A stretch of 64,000 bases of DNA from Halomonas urmiana (GTDB taxonomy: Bacteria > Pseudomonadota > Gammaproteobacteria > Pseudomonadales > Halomonadaceae), in assembly GCF_005780185.1 (NCBI RefSeq), contig NZ_VBUI01000010.1, positions 62,001-126,000 on the forward strand, given 5' to 3'. The notes under the pieces were generated by a model. The model made no database searches. It was not told where the DNA came from and was given only the letters and a program-made list of their open reading frames with translations. Of this stretch, positions 1 through 11,072 are shown one piece after another. Both the position numbers and the translations under genes were made by a program. Every line of letters starts with the position of its first letter. Within the stretch, counting starts at the first letter, position 1.

Positions 1-239
1 GATAGGCCTCGTCGACCACTGCCGCCAGGCGCCGCCCCTCCTCGGTCAGCTCCAGTCGACGCGGCCGGCGGAGAAACAGCTTGAACCCCAGTCGCTGCTC
101 GAGCTGCTTGATCTGCTGGCTGACGGCGCCGGTGGTCACGTGCAGCTCCTCGGCCGCCCTCGTGAAGGAGAGGTGGCGAGCGCTGACGGCGAAGACCTTC
201 AGCCCGGCGTGGGTCTGAGCGTTAAGATTCGGGTTCATG
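1..239 (-). CDS. LysR-family transcriptional regulator, N-terminal part (runs off the window)
   Basis: The ATG is at 237-239 on the minus strand and the frame stays open to position 1, giving about 79 residues. The N-terminus is a typical LysR winged helix-turn-helix: FTRAAEELHVTTGAVSQQIK is the HTH and QLEQRLGFKLFLRR the wing. The effector-binding domain lies outside the window. It is divergent from the serine ammonia-lyase gene with about 200 bp between the starts, the usual arrangement for a LysR protein controlling its neighbour. The N-terminal sequence resembles GcvA/DsdC-like members, but the ligand cannot be told from this fragment. Confidence 0.85.
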
Positions 240-383
240 GTTTAGTCATTCTATATCGCGGACCAGATATTCTCGATTGTCGGTGCGCCACTTCGCCGCC
301 ATGATGAGGCCATCTATCGGCAGGCGTCGAGTGGCTTTAGTTTAACTGTCTGATGAACGATCAGGCGGCCGCAGGCCCTGAAA

Positions 384-418
384 GCCGGAACGCCGGAACG
401 CCGGAACGCCGGAACGCC
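384..418. repeat. Tandem 8-mer GCCGGAAC, four copies, upstream of the serine ammonia-lyase
   Basis: Four perfect head-to-tail copies of GCCGGAAC occupy 384-415 and a partial GCC follows. They sit in the divergent LysR/serine ammonia-lyase intergenic region, ending about 24 nt before the ATG at 442 and just before the GAGG ribosome-binding site at 431-434. Slippage would alter leader length in 8-nt steps without touching the coding frame. Confidence 0.9.
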
Positions 419-441
419 CGGCCCAGACACGAGGCATCATC

Positions 442-1821
442 ATGGCAATCAGCGTCTTCGACCTGTTCAAGATCGGCATCGGTCCGTCCAGCTCCCATAC
501 CGTCGGCCCCATGCAGGCCGCCTACGATTTCGTGCAGGTGCTCAAGCGTCGCGAGCTGCTCGAGCGCGTGGCGCGCATCGAGGTGCACCTGCACGGTTCG
601 CTCTCCGCCACCGGCAAGGGGCACGGCACCGACCGGGCCATCATCATGGGGCTGATGGGCGAGCGTCCCCAGCACATCGACCCGGCGATCGTCTCGCCGT
701 GCATCGAGGAGCTGCTCGAGTCCCAGGCCCTGATGCTCGACGGCCGCCTGGCGATCCCCTTCCGCTGGACCCGAGACCTCGAGTGGCACGACGAGAGCCT
801 GCCCTACCACCCCAACGCCATGACCCTGGTGGCCCACGGTCATGCCGAGGAGCTCTACCGTAACGTCTTCTACTCGGTGGGCGGCGGCTTTGTGATCGAC
901 GAGGTGCAGGCCGCCAGTGGCGAGCTGGACTCCGACACTACGGTGCTGCCCTTCGATTTCAACAGCGCCGGCGAGCTGCTGGCGCTGTGCCGGCTGCACG
1001 GCCTGCGCATCAGCGAGCTGATGCTCGAGAACGAGAAGGCCTGGCGCAGCGAGGCCGAGGTCCGTGCCGAGCTGTGGCGGATCTGGGAGGCCATGCAGGC
1101 CTGCGTCGATCAGGGGTTGGCCGCCGAGGGCGTGCTGCCCGGCGGGCTCGAGGTGCGGCGCCGCGCCGCCGCCCTGCATCGGCGCCTCGAGGCCATGGAC
1201 GACGACCGCAGCCTGATCGCCACCACCTTCTCGGCGATGGACTGGGTCAACGTCTTCGCCCTGGCGGTCAACGAGGAGAACGCCGCCGGCGGGCGCATGG
1301 TCACCGCACCGACCAACGGCGCGGCGGGCATCATCCCGGCGGTGCTTCACTACTACATGAAGTTCCAACCCGAGGCCGACGAGCGCTGCGTGGTCGACTT
1401 CCTGCTGACCGCCGCCGCGGTGGGCATCCTGTGCAAGAAGAACGCCTCCATCTCCGGCGCCGAGGTCGGCTGCCAGGGCGAGGTTGGCTCGGCCTGCGCC
1501 ATGGCGGCGGCGGGACTGACCGAGGTGCTGGGCGGCACGCCGGGCCAGGTGGAGAACGCCGCTGAGATCGGCCTGGAGCACAACCTGGGGCTCACCTGCG
1601 ACCCCGTCGGCGGGCTGGTGCAGGTGCCCTGCATCGAGCGCAACGCCATCGCCTCGGTCAAGGCCATCAACGCCGCCCAGATGGCGCTGCGCGGCGACGG
1701 CAACCACTTCATCTCGCTGGACAAGGCGATCCGCACCATGCGCGACACCGGCGCCGACATGCAGGATAAGTACAAGGAGACCTCCAAGGGCGGTCTCGCG
1801 GTCAACGCCATCGAGTGCTGA
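442..1821 (+). CDS. sdaA: L-serine ammonia-lyase (iron-sulfur type, single chain)
   Basis: A 459-residue protein of the Fe-S, PLP-independent serine dehydratase family, which converts L-serine to pyruvate and ammonia. The N-terminal (beta-type) domain opens with [20 protein letters not shown]. The C-terminal (alpha-type) domain carries the Cys residues expected to hold the [4Fe-4S] cluster, in [22 protein letters not shown] and [20 protein letters not shown]. The length fits the one-chain bacterial form. GAGG at 431-434 serves the ATG at 442, and a strong terminator follows. In the context of betaine catabolism it would drain serine made from betaine-derived glycine into pyruvate; that link is inference. 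Whether it should be called sdaA or sdaB cannot be decided here. Confidence 0.93.
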   Translation: MAISVFDLFKIGIGPSSSHTVGPMQAAYDFVQVLKRRELLERVARIEVHLHGSLSATGKGHGTDRAIIMGLMGERPQHIDPAIVSPCIEELLESQALMLDGRLAIPFRWTRDLEWHDESLPYHPNAMTLVAHGHAEELYRNVFYSVGGGFVIDEVQAASGELDSDTTVLPFDFNSAGELLALCRLHGLRISELMLENEKAWRSEAEVRAELWRIWEAMQACVDQGLAAEGVLPGGLEVRRRAAALHRRLEAMDDDRSLIATTFSAMDWVNVFALAVNEENAAGGRMVTAPTNGAAGIIPAVLHYYMKFQPEADERCVVDFLLTAAAVGILCKKNASISGAEVGCQGEVGSACAMAAAGLTEVLGGTPGQVENAAEIGLEHNLGLTCDPVGGLVQVPCIERNAIASVKAINAAQMALRGDGNHFISLDKAIRTMRDTGADMQDKYKETSKGGLAVNAIEC

Positions 1822-1883
1822 CGACCCTCGACACGCGACGATGTCGTGAACGGTGCGGCCCGGCGGGCCGCCGAGCAGATCAG

Positions 1884-1921
1884 GCGCGATGCCCCGGAGG
1901 GGGCATCGCGCTTTTTTTTTG
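1884..1921 (+). terminator. Rho-independent terminator after serine ammonia-lyase
   Basis: A perfect GC-rich stem, GCGCGATGCCCC paired with GGGGCATCGCGC around a short loop, is followed by a run of nine or more T from 1912. It ends the monocistronic serine ammonia-lyase transcript. Confidence 0.95.
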
Positions 1922-2018
1922 CCCGACATGGTTTGCAAGCTATTGATAGCGCGGGCGTCTACACCATTGGTCGAGTTCCGGCGTTCTCCTGTTGCCCTGT
2001 CGCCTTCGCTCCTCTAGC

Positions 2019-2032
2019 TTACGTTAACGTAA
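2019..2032. promoter_or_regulatory. Perfect 14-bp palindrome TTACGTTAACGTAA, candidate operator of the ABC-transporter operon
   Basis: TTACGTTAACGTAA is its own reverse complement and lies about 140 bp upstream of the first transporter gene, in the only intergenic gap that can hold the operon promoter. From memory it resembles operators of MerR-type LiuR regulators of branched-chain amino acid or acyl-CoA catabolism (TTTACGTnnACGTAAA-like). No such regulator is encoded nearby, so its identity is a guess. Confidence 0.6.
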
Positions 2033-2172
2033 AGTGTAGAGTGTTCTCCGGGGTCGCGTGATGGTGCATCACGGGCCCTCGATGCCGGCACCGCCACAAC
2101 AACGACAACGGCCGACAACAACGACAACAGCATCCACGGCGGATCGCGCCAGCGATCCAGAGAGGACCCACC

Positions 2173-2945
2173 ATGACCCAGGAGTTCATACTGGAAACTC
2201 GCGGGTTGACCAAGGAGTTTCGCGGCTTCACCGCCGTGGACGACGTCAATCTGCGGGTCCGGGAAGGGCACATCCACGCCCTGATCGGCCCCAACGGGGC
2301 CGGCAAGACCACCGTCTTCAATCTGCTCACCAAGTTCCTGCCCCCCACCCGCGGCGAGATTCTCTATCGCGGCAAGCCGATCACCAACATGCGAGCCAAC
2401 GAGATCGCCCGGCTCGGCCTGGTGCGCTCCTTCCAGATATCGGCGGTGTTTGCCCACATGACCGCCATGGAGAACGTGCGCGTGGCGCTGCAGCGCCGCC
2501 TCGGCACTTCCTTTCACTTCTGGAAGTCCGAGAAGAGTCTCGAGCACCTCAACGACCGGGCCATCGAGCTGCTCGACGAGGTCGGCCTCAAGGAGTACGC
2601 CGACGTGCTCACCGTGGAGATGCCCTACGGGCGCAAACGGGCACTGGAGGTGGCGACCACCCTGGCGCTGGATCCCACGGTGATGCTGCTCGACGAGCCG
2701 ACCCAGGGCATGGGCGCCGAGGACGTCGACCGTATCGTCGAACTGATCCGGCGGGTCTCGAAGGGCCGCACCGTGCTGATGGTGGAGCACAACCTCAGCG
2801 TGGTCAGCCGCCTGTGTGACCGCATCACCGTGCTGGCTCGCGGCAGCGTGCTGGCCGAGGGCGACTACGAGGCCGTCTCCCGCGACCCGCGGGTTCGCGA
2901 GGCCTACATGGGCAGCGATGCCGAGACAGAAGAGGAGGCCAGCGC

Positions 2946-2949
<4 letters not shown>
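2173..2949 (+). CDS. livG: ABC transporter ATP-binding protein, LivG type (HAAT family)
   Basis: A 258-residue ATPase with Walker A GPNGAGKT (around residue 37), Walker B VMLLDEP (around 175) and H-loop MVEHN. The C-terminus has the LivG-type ending EAYMGSD. The signature region reads MPYGRKRALEVATT in place of LSGGQ, as is usual for LivG proteins. It is the first gene of a five-gene amino-acid/amide uptake operon, and its TGA overlaps the start of livF by four bases (ATGA). The order ATPase, ATPase, binding protein, permease, permease differs from the classic liv order. The substrate is unknown. Confidence 0.88.
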
Positions 2950-3692
<743 letters not shown>

Positions 3693-3780
3693 CGGCCGCG
3701 CCATCGGCTCGTGCACCGCAAGCATCCGCATCGACAATCATCCGTATCGACAACAACAAACGGCCCACCGGGCCACGGAG

Positions 3781-5007
3781 ATGAACATGATCTTCAACAG
3801 GAAGACCCTCGCCAGCAGCATCGCCCTCGCCGCCACCGCCCTGGTCGCCAGCGGCGCCCAGGCGCAGATGAGCAACGACGAGCTGCGCATCGGCTACCTC
3901 GCCGACATGTCCGGCACCTACCGCGACCTGGCCGGCCCGGGTGGCCTCGAGGCCCTGAAGATGGCCGTCGAGGACGTCGGCGGCGAGGTCAATGGCGTGC
4001 CGATCGAGGTCTTCAGCGCCGATGACCGCAACAGCGCCGACGTCGGTGCCAACACCGTGCGTGGCTGGGTGGATCAGGAGAACGTCGACCTCGTCGCCGG
4101 CATGGTGGCCTCCTCGGTCTCCATCGCCGTGAGCAAGGTGCTGGAAGAGGCGGGGGGCCTGGCCATCATCTCCGGCTCCGCGGCCTCGAGCATCACCAAC
4201 GAGCATTGCACCCCCAACCACATCCACTGGGTCTACGATACTTATCCGCTGGCTAACGGCACGGCCAAGGCCGTCGTCGAACAGGGGGGCGATACCTGGT
4301 TCATGCTCACCGCCGACTACGCCTTCGGCCATGCCCTGGAGGCCGATGTCACCAAAGTGGTGGAGCAGAATGGCGGCGAGATCATCGGCGGGGTGCGTCA
4401 CCCCTTCCCGACCAGCGACTTCTCCTCCTACATCCTTCAGGCCCAGGGGTCCGGGGCGAAGATCGTCGGCCTGGCCAACGCCGGCTCCGATACCGTCAAT
4501 GCCATCAAGACCGCCAGCCAGTTCGGCCTGGTGCAGTCCGGCCAGCAGCTCGCCGGCCTGCTGATCTTCCTCAACGACGTCCACGCCATGGGTCTCGAGG
4601 CCACCCAGGGCCTGCTGCTGACCACCGGCTGGTACTGGGACATGGACGAGCAGTCCCGCGAGTGGGCCCAGCGCTACTACGACCGCGTGGGCAAGATGCC
4701 GACCATGGTCCAGGCCGGCGTCTACTCCAGCACCATGCACTACCTCAACGCCGTGGAGGCCGCCGGCACCGACGAGGCCCAGGCGGTCCGTGCCCAGATG
4801 GCCGAGACGCCCGTCGAGGACTTCTTCGCCCGCAACGGTCGCATCCGCGAGGATGGCCGCATGGTTCACGACATGTACCTCGCCGAGGTGAAGTCGCCGG
4901 AGGAATCCACCGGGGAGTGGGACCTCTACGAGATCAAGAGCACCATCCCCGCCGACGAGGCCTACCGCCCGCTCGCCGAGAGCCAGTGCAAGCTGGTGCA
5001 GAACTGA
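3781..5007 (+). CDS. ABC transporter periplasmic substrate-binding protein (branched-chain amino acid/amide type)
   Basis: A 408-residue Peripla_BP_6 protein. A Sec signal peptide (N-terminal FNRKTLASSIALAATALVAS) probably ends at AQAQ around residues 26-29. The mature part starts with ELRIGYLADMSG, the normal first strand of the family. Mid-protein SSVSIAVSKV and LTADYAFGHALE are the usual hinge-near segments. It sits between the ATPase pair and the two permeases, so it is their receptor. The ligand cannot be read from sequence; family members bind branched-chain amino acids, amides, urea or aromatic acids. Confidence 0.87.
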   Translation: MNMIFNRKTLASSIALAATALVASGAQAQMSNDELRIGYLADMSGTYRDLAGPGGLEALKMAVEDVGGEVNGVPIEVFSADDRNSADVGANTVRGWVDQENVDLVAGMVASSVSIAVSKVLEEAGGLAIISGSAASSITNEHCTPNHIHWVYDTYPLANGTAKAVVEQGGDTWFMLTADYAFGHALEADVTKVVEQNGGEIIGGVRHPFPTSDFSSYILQAQGSGAKIVGLANAGSDTVNAIKTASQFGLVQSGQQLAGLLIFLNDVHAMGLEATQGLLLTTGWYWDMDEQSREWAQRYYDRVGKMPTMVQAGVYSSTMHYLNAVEAAGTDEAQAVRAQMAETPVEDFFARNGRIREDGRMVHDMYLAEVKSPEESTGEWDLYEIKSTIPADEAYRPLAESQCKLVQN

Positions 5008-5065
5008 GCGAGTCGAGGCAGGGCGCCGGCCACGGCCGCCGCCCCTCTGACGGGAGGAACGTGAC

Positions 5066-5953
5066 ATGACGATAATATTCGGGGTGCCGTTGGCGGTGTT
5101 CATGGGTCAGCTGATGCTGGGCCTGATCAACGGTGCCTTCTATGCCCTGCTGAGCCTGGGGCTGGCGGTGATCTTCGGACTGTTGAAGATCATCAACTTC
5201 GCCCACGGCGCCCAGTACATGCTGGGCGCCTTCGTGGCGATGCTGGCCCTGGAGTACCTGGGCATCAACTACTGGGCCGCACTGCTGCTGGTGCCGCTGG
5301 TGGTGGGGACCCTGGGGGTGGTGATCGAGCGGCTGATCCTGCGGCGCATCGCCCACCTCGACCACCTCTACGGGCTGCTGCTCACTTACGGCCTGGCGCT
5401 GATCCTGGAAGGGACGCTGATCAACATCTTCGGGGTGTCCGGGTCCAGCTACCCGACGCCTGAGGCCCTCCAGGGCGGCCTGAACCTCGGCTTCATGTTC
5501 CTGCCGACCTATCGTGCCTGGGTGCTGGTGGCGGCGCTGGTGGTCTGTGGCGGCACCTGGTTCATCATCGAGCGCACGCGCCTCGGGGCCTACCTGCGCG
5601 CCGGCACCGAGAACCCGGCGCTGATGCAGGCCTTCGGCGTGAACGTGCCGCAGCTGATTACCCTGACCTACGGGTTTGGCGTGGCGCTGGCCGCCTTCGC
5701 CGGCGTCCTCGCGGCGCCGCTCTACCCGGTGTCGCCGACCATGGGCTCGAGCCTTCTCATCGTGGTCTTCGCGGTGGTGGTGATCGGCGGCATGGGGTCG
5801 ATCCTCGGCGCGATCATCACCGGCCTCGCCATGGGGCTGATCGAGGGCCTCACCAAGGTCTACTACCCCGAGGCGGCCAACACCGTGATCTTCCTGGTGA
5901 TGATCCTGGTGCTGCTGCTGCGCCCCGCGGGTCTCTTCGGTAAGGAGGCATGA
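5066..5953 (+). CDS. livH: ABC transporter permease, LivH type
   Basis: A 295-residue integral membrane permease with about eight hydrophobic segments. The family landmarks are present: LSLGLAVIFGLLKIINFAHG near the N-terminus, RRIAHLDHLYGLLLTYGLAL, the conserved IERTRLGAYLRA loop that contacts the ATPase, and FAVVVIGGMGSILGA. AGGAACGT precedes the ATG. livM follows four bases after the stop codon. It forms the inner-membrane channel with LivM. Confidence 0.9.
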   Translation: MTIIFGVPLAVFMGQLMLGLINGAFYALLSLGLAVIFGLLKIINFAHGAQYMLGAFVAMLALEYLGINYWAALLLVPLVVGTLGVVIERLILRRIAHLDHLYGLLLTYGLALILEGTLINIFGVSGSSYPTPEALQGGLNLGFMFLPTYRAWVLVAALVVCGGTWFIIERTRLGAYLRAGTENPALMQAFGVNVPQLITLTYGFGVALAAFAGVLAAPLYPVSPTMGSSLLIVVFAVVVIGGMGSILGAIITGLAMGLIEGLTKVYYPEAANTVIFLVMILVLLLRPAGLFGKEA

Positions 5954-5957
5954 CGCC

Positions 5958-6941
5958 ATGGCCACGACTCACTCCCTGACCCCCGCCATGCAGCGCCAGC
6001 GCAGCGCGCGGATGCGGCGTAACATGCTCTACCTGGTGCTGCTGGGGCTGGCCCTGCTGGCGCCGCTCGCCATCTACCCGGTGTTCCTGATGAAGGTGCT
6101 GTGCTTCGCACTCTTCGCCTGCGCCTTCAACCTGCTGCTGGGCTTTGCCGGGCTGCTCTCCTTCGGCCATGCAGCCTTCCTGGCCACCGGCGGCTACTTC
6201 ACCGGGATCATGCTCTCGAGTTACCCGGGCCTGACGCCGGAGGCGGGCATCCTGATCGGCACCCTGGCGGCGGTGGTGCTGGGTACCTTCTTCGGGGTGC
6301 TGTCGATCCGCCGCCAGGGGATCTACTTCGCCATGGTGACCCTGGCGCTGGCGCAGATGGTGTACTTCTTCTTCATCCAGGCGCCCTTCACCGGGGGCGA
6401 GGACGGTCTGCACGGCGTGCCCCGCGGGGAGCTGTTCGGGCTGATCAGCCTCTCCGACAACCTGCCGATGTACTACTTCGTGCTGACGGTTTTCGTGATC
6501 GGCTTCGCGATCATCCAGCGCACCGTGCACTCGCCGTTCGGCCAGGTGCTCAAGGCGATCCGCGAGAACGAGCCCCGGGCGGTATCCCTGGGCTATAACG
6601 TGGATGCCTACAAGCTGGTGGCCTTCGTCATCTCGGCGGGCCTCGCGGGGCTGGCCGGCTCCACCAAGACGGTGGTGTTCCAGCTGGCCTCGCTGACCGA
6701 TGCGCACTGGCATATGTCCGGCGAGGTGATCCTGATGACCCTGCTGGGCGGAGTGGGCACGCTGTTCGGTCCGGTGGTGGGCGCGGGCCTGGTGGTCAGC
6801 CTGCAGACCCAGCTGGCGCAGTCGCCCATCGGCAACTGGGTGAGCGTGATCCTCGGCGCGATCTTCGTGATCTGCGTACTGAGCTTTCGCAGCGGCATCG
6901 TCGGGGAGATCCAGAAGCTGGTGCGCAAGAACTTCAAGTAG
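5958..6941 (+). CDS. livM: ABC transporter permease, LivM type
   Basis: A 327-residue permease with about nine to ten hydrophobic segments. Diagnostic stretches are FNLLLGFAGLLSFGHAAF, the coupling loop TVHSPFGQVLKAIRENEPRA, and MTLLGGVGTLFGPVVGA. It is the last gene of the operon, and an almost perfect long hairpin follows at 6957-6994. It completes the transporter with LivH, both ATPases and the periplasmic binding protein. Confidence 0.9.
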   Translation: MATTHSLTPAMQRQRSARMRRNMLYLVLLGLALLAPLAIYPVFLMKVLCFALFACAFNLLLGFAGLLSFGHAAFLATGGYFTGIMLSSYPGLTPEAGILIGTLAAVVLGTFFGVLSIRRQGIYFAMVTLALAQMVYFFFIQAPFTGGEDGLHGVPRGELFGLISLSDNLPMYYFVLTVFVIGFAIIQRTVHSPFGQVLKAIRENEPRAVSLGYNVDAYKLVAFVISAGLAGLAGSTKTVVFQLASLTDAHWHMSGEVILMTLLGGVGTLFGPVVGAGLVVSLQTQLAQSPIGNWVSVILGAIFVICVLSFRSGIVGEIQKLVRKNFK

Positions 6942-6956
6942 GCCCAAGCCGGCCAG

Positions 6957-6994
6957 AACGCTATCGGGCGCCCCTTGGGGCGCCCGATAGCGTT
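6957..6994. terminator. Perfect 18-bp hairpin between convergent livM and gfa
   Basis: The arms AACGCTATCGGGCGCCCC and GGGGCGCCCGATAGCGTT are exactly complementary and separated by two bases. It lies between convergent genes and has no long T-run on either strand. It probably acts as a bidirectional transcript end or stabilising hairpin. Confidence 0.75.
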
Positions 6995-7022
6995 GGTGCG
7001 TGATCCGCAGCAATGGCCGGCG

Positions 7023-7592
7023 TCATAGCACGCCCTTGGCCTTGGCCGTATGGATGGCGATGGCATCCATCAGCGGTGGCGACAGGCAGTCGTAGGGCTC
7101 CAGGCACAGCTCCTTGAGCCGGCCGCGAACCTTGTCCATGTTGTCCGGGTCGGCGCCCGACTCGATGATCGAGGAGACGAAGGCGGCGAACTCCGGCGAC
7201 GCCCAGCCCGTGTCGTCGGATAGCTCCGTATGGATGAAGTCCAGGCCGTGGAAGGGATGGTCGGTATTCTCGATGCGGCCGAACATGTGAACCCCGCACT
7301 CCTTGCAGGCATGGCGCTGGATGGCGGCCGAGGTGTCGACGACCTCCAGCTTGTCCTCGTTGGCGGTGACGCTGAGGCTCTCGCGAGGCACCACGGCGAC
7401 CATCGAGAACAGGGCACCCTCGGGCTTCCAGCACTTGGTGCAGCCGCACACATGATTGTGGGCGCACTGTGCCTTGACGGTCACTTCGACGGGGGTGTCG
7501 GAGCAGTGGCAATGCAGGGTGCCGCCGTCGAAGCTGTTGCTGCCGGCACGCACACCGCTATCCACGGCGGGATGAATCCTGATGTCGCTCAT
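7023..7592 (-). CDS. gfa: S-(hydroxymethyl)glutathione synthase (glutathione-dependent formaldehyde-activating enzyme)
   Basis: A 189-residue Gfa/CENP-V-fold zinc protein starting [11 protein letters not shown], the usual Gfa start, with GGGAG upstream. Zinc-binding motifs are [23 protein letters not shown] and the later KECGVHMF. It accelerates condensation of formaldehyde with glutathione, the first step of the GSH-linked detoxification completed by AdhC and FghA encoded nearby. The frame stays open upstream, and an ATG at 7731-7733 preceded by GGAG would add 47 mostly Pro/Thr/Ala residues. I prefer the conserved start. It is followed, with convergent orientation, by the long hairpin at 6957. 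Confidence 0.9.
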   Translation of the reverse strand: MSDIRIHPAVDSGVRAGSNSFDGGTLHCHCSDTPVEVTVKAQCAHNHVCGCTKCWKPEGALFSMVAVVPRESLSVTANEDKLEVVDTSAAIQRHACKECGVHMFGRIENTDHPFHGLDFIHTELSDDTGWASPEFAAFVSSIIESGADPDNMDKVRGRLKELCLEPYDCLSPPLMDAIAIHTAKAKGVL

Positions 7593-7819
7593 GGTGGTGG
7601 CTCCCTGGGTGGTGGCTGCTGGGGAAGATGTCGCTGCGGGGGGCTCGGGTCGGTCACGGCCTTGCTGAGGCGTCGTCGAGGGTGTCGCCCCCTGGCCGCC
7701 GAACCAGCGCTTCAAGGTGTTCATCAGGCTCATGGGCTTCCGCTCCTCTTGTCGTCTTGTCAGCATGGCGATTACCTGAGTCGTGGTGGGCCAGGCGGTA
7801 ACTGTCGGTTTCCCCACTG

Positions 7820-7909
7820 TCAGTAGTGTAGAACGGTGCGGATGCGCTCACCCCGATGCAGCAGCTCGAGGGCCGCATTGATCTTCTCGAAGGGCATGTC
7901 GTGGGTGAT
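7820..7909 (-). pseudogene. adhC: 3' remnant of an S-(hydroxymethyl)glutathione dehydrogenase gene
   Basis: Thirty codons ending in TGA encode [20 protein letters not shown] and then ERIRTVLHY. This matches the C-terminus of the intact AdhC encoded at 9016-10125 ([29 protein letters not shown]) with four differences. Homology stops upstream of the Ile codon. The fragment lies just upstream of gfa on the same strand, as a gene preceding gfa would. The simplest reading is an old adhC-gfa operon whose adhC was deleted while another copy took over. Confidence 0.9.
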
Positions 7910-7997
7910 CTTCCCTTTACTCGGCCGAGGGCCGACCCCTTCCAGACGCGACCGGTGACCAGTCGGAAGGGCCGGGTGGCGCTTCATGGGGCATGGC

Positions 7998-8888
7998 TCA
8001 GCGCCGCCTCGGCAGCCGCGCGGGAAGGCGCTCGACCAGGAAGTCGATGAATTGGCGGATCTTCGGCGAGCGGTGGCGATGGTGCGGGGTCACCGCCCAG
8101 ACCGCGCTGTCGTCGTGGCGGTAGGCGTCGAGCACGCTGATCAGCTCGCCGCTGGCCAGGTAGGGCTCCACGTAGTAGTCCGGCAGCTGGGCCAGTCCCA
8201 GGCCCTTGAGCGCGGCATCCAGCAGCGCCGGTCCCGAGTTGCTCTCCCAGGGGCCGGCGACCCGTACCTCGCGACGCACACCCTCCACGGCGAAGCGCCA
8301 GTGATCCCGGGAGCCGATCAGGCAGCGCTGGTGGGCGAGCTCGGAGAGCGCATGGGGCTGGGGGCGATGGGTGAAGTAGGTCGGCGAGCCGACCACGTAC
8401 TCGCGGCGCTCGCAGAGCCGGCGGGCGACCAATGAGGAGTCCTCGAGCGCGCCCATGCGAATGGCGATGTCGAAGCCCTCGTCGATGATGTCCACCTGAC
8501 GATTGGTCAGGTGCAGGCGCACCTCCAGCTGAGGGTGTTGGACCATGAAGTCGTTGACCAGCGGGGCCAGGTAGCGCTCGCCGAAGGTGGTGGCGCAGGT
8601 CAGGCTCAGCAGGCCGATTGGCCTCGCCTGGAGGTCCTTGATCGCGGCCTCGGCCTCGCGAAAGCCCTCGACCAGGTGGTGGCAGTGCTGGTAGTAGACG
8701 CTGCCGGCCTCGGTGAGGCGGATCCGCCGTGTGGTGCGATAGAGCAGGGTGGTGCCGAGCTGATTCTCGAGCTGGCTGACCAGCCGGCTGACGTGGGAGC
8801 TCGAGACCTTGAGCCGCTCGGCCGCGGCCTTGAAGGCGCCCAGGCGCACCACCTCGACGAAGGCCTCGACCCGATCCCAGCGCTGCAT
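7998..8888 (-). CDS. LysR-family transcriptional regulator
   Basis: A 296-residue LysR regulator. The N-terminal HTH is FKAAAERLKVSSSHVSRLVS with wing LENQLGTTLLYRTTRRIRLT. The effector domain contains DIAIRMGALEDSSLVARRL, typical of the large CrgA-like group. GGGAGG lies just before the ATG at 8888. It is divergent from adhC (127 bp between starts), which suggests that it controls the formaldehyde genes. Its C-terminal Arg-rich end abuts the adhC remnant region. The ligand is unknown. Confidence 0.92.
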   Translation of the reverse strand: MQRWDRVEAFVEVVRLGAFKAAAERLKVSSSHVSRLVSQLENQLGTTLLYRTTRRIRLTEAGSVYYQHCHHLVEGFREAEAAIKDLQARPIGLLSLTCATTFGERYLAPLVNDFMVQHPQLEVRLHLTNRQVDIIDEGFDIAIRMGALEDSSLVARRLCERREYVVGSPTYFTHRPQPHALSELAHQRCLIGSRDHWRFAVEGVRREVRVAGPWESNSGPALLDAALKGLGLAQLPDYYVEPYLASGELISVLDAYRHDDSAVWAVTPHHRHRSPKIRQFIDFLVERLPARLPRRR

Positions 8889-8928
8889 GATGCCTCCCGT
8901 CGACGTGATTGTTGCTGTATGACAATAA

Positions 8929-10125
<1,197 letters not shown>

Positions 10126-10133
10126 TGACGCTT

Positions 10134-10174
10134 CCTCGCGGCGCGCAGGCCCGGACGTCGGGCGCGCCGCGAGG
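10134..10174 (+). promoter_or_regulatory. Perfect 13-bp intercistronic hairpin between adhC and fghA
   Basis: CCTCGCGGCGCGC and GCGCGCCGCGAGG pair exactly around a 15-nt loop. No T-run follows, and fghA has its own ribosome-binding site (AGGGAGAG). It probably stabilises the adhC message or attenuates read-through, setting different amounts of AdhC and FghA. Confidence 0.7.
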
Positions 10175-10203
10175 GGGATCGCCCCGACAGGGAGAGTGAC
10201 TCC

Positions 10204-11061
10204 ATGACCATGACCGAACATCTCGAGCTGGTTTCGGCCAACAAGAGCTACGGCGGCTGGCACAAGCGCTATCGCCACCGCTCCCGGGCGCTGGACTGCG
10301 AGATGACCTTCGCCATCTATCTGCCGCCCCAGGCGGAGACCGAGCGCGTGCCGCTGATGTGGTGGCTTTCCGGCCTGACCTGCACCGACGAGAACTTCAT
10401 GCAAAAGGCCGGCGCGCATCGGGTGGCGGCCGAGCTCGGCATCGCCATCGTCTGCCCGGACACCAGCCCTCGCGGTACCAACCTGCCGGATGAGGACGAC
10501 AGCTACGACTTCGGCAGCGGCGCGGGCTTCTACGTCAACGCCACCCGGGAGCCCTGGAAGCAGCACTACCGCATGTACGACTACGTGGCCGAGGAGCTGC
10601 CCTCGGTGGTGCGTCAGCACTTCCCGGTCAACGGCCGCGAGTCGATCAGTGGCCACTCCATGGGCGGACACGGCGCGCTGATCCTGGCGCTGCGTCGGCC
10701 CGGCCACTATCGCGCGGTCTCTGCCTTCGCCCCCGTCGTCAATCCCAGCGAGTGCCCCTGGGGGCAGAAGGCCTTCTCCGGCTATCTGGGTGAGGATCGC
10801 GGGCTCTGGACCCAGTACGATGCCTGCGAGCTGGTGGCCCGCGGGGCCTCGAGCCAGCCGCTATTCATCGATCAGGGCGAGGCCGACGACTTCCTCGAGG
10901 AGCAGCTCTGCCCCGAGCGCCTCGAGGCCGTGTGCGCCGAGCACGATCACCCGCTGACCCTGCGCCGTCAGCCGGGCTACGACCACAGCTACTACTTCAT
11001 CGCCACCTTCATCGAGGAGCACCTGCGCTACCACGCCAGGCACCTGCACGCGACTCGCTGA
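10204..11061 (+). CDS. fghA: S-formylglutathione hydrolase
   Basis: A 285-residue alpha/beta-hydrolase of the esterase D family that cleaves S-formylglutathione to formate and glutathione. The nucleophile elbow is SGHSMGGHGAL (Ser around residue 150), the oxyanion segment is LSGLTCTDENFMQKAG, and the catalytic His lies in GYDHSYYFI. The full family length is present. AGGGAGAG precedes ATG 10204; ATG 10210 is an alternative. It acts after AdhC, and the formate it releases can go to the Fds formate dehydrogenase encoded at 23054-27630. Confidence 0.96.
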   Translation: MTMTEHLELVSANKSYGGWHKRYRHRSRALDCEMTFAIYLPPQAETERVPLMWWLSGLTCTDENFMQKAGAHRVAAELGIAIVCPDTSPRGTNLPDEDDSYDFGSGAGFYVNATREPWKQHYRMYDYVAEELPSVVRQHFPVNGRESISGHSMGGHGALILALRRPGHYRAVSAFAPVVNPSECPWGQKAFSGYLGEDRGLWTQYDACELVARGASSQPLFIDQGEADDFLEEQLCPERLEAVCAEHDHPLTLRRQPGYDHSYYFIATFIEEHLRYHARHLHATR

Positions 11062-11072
11062 GGGGGCGACGG

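Noticed and set aside
361..1938. Long open frame opposite the serine ammonia-lyase gene
   Set aside because: It mirrors a well-supported gene on the other strand and has low-complexity Gly/Val/His composition typical of high-GC antisense frames.
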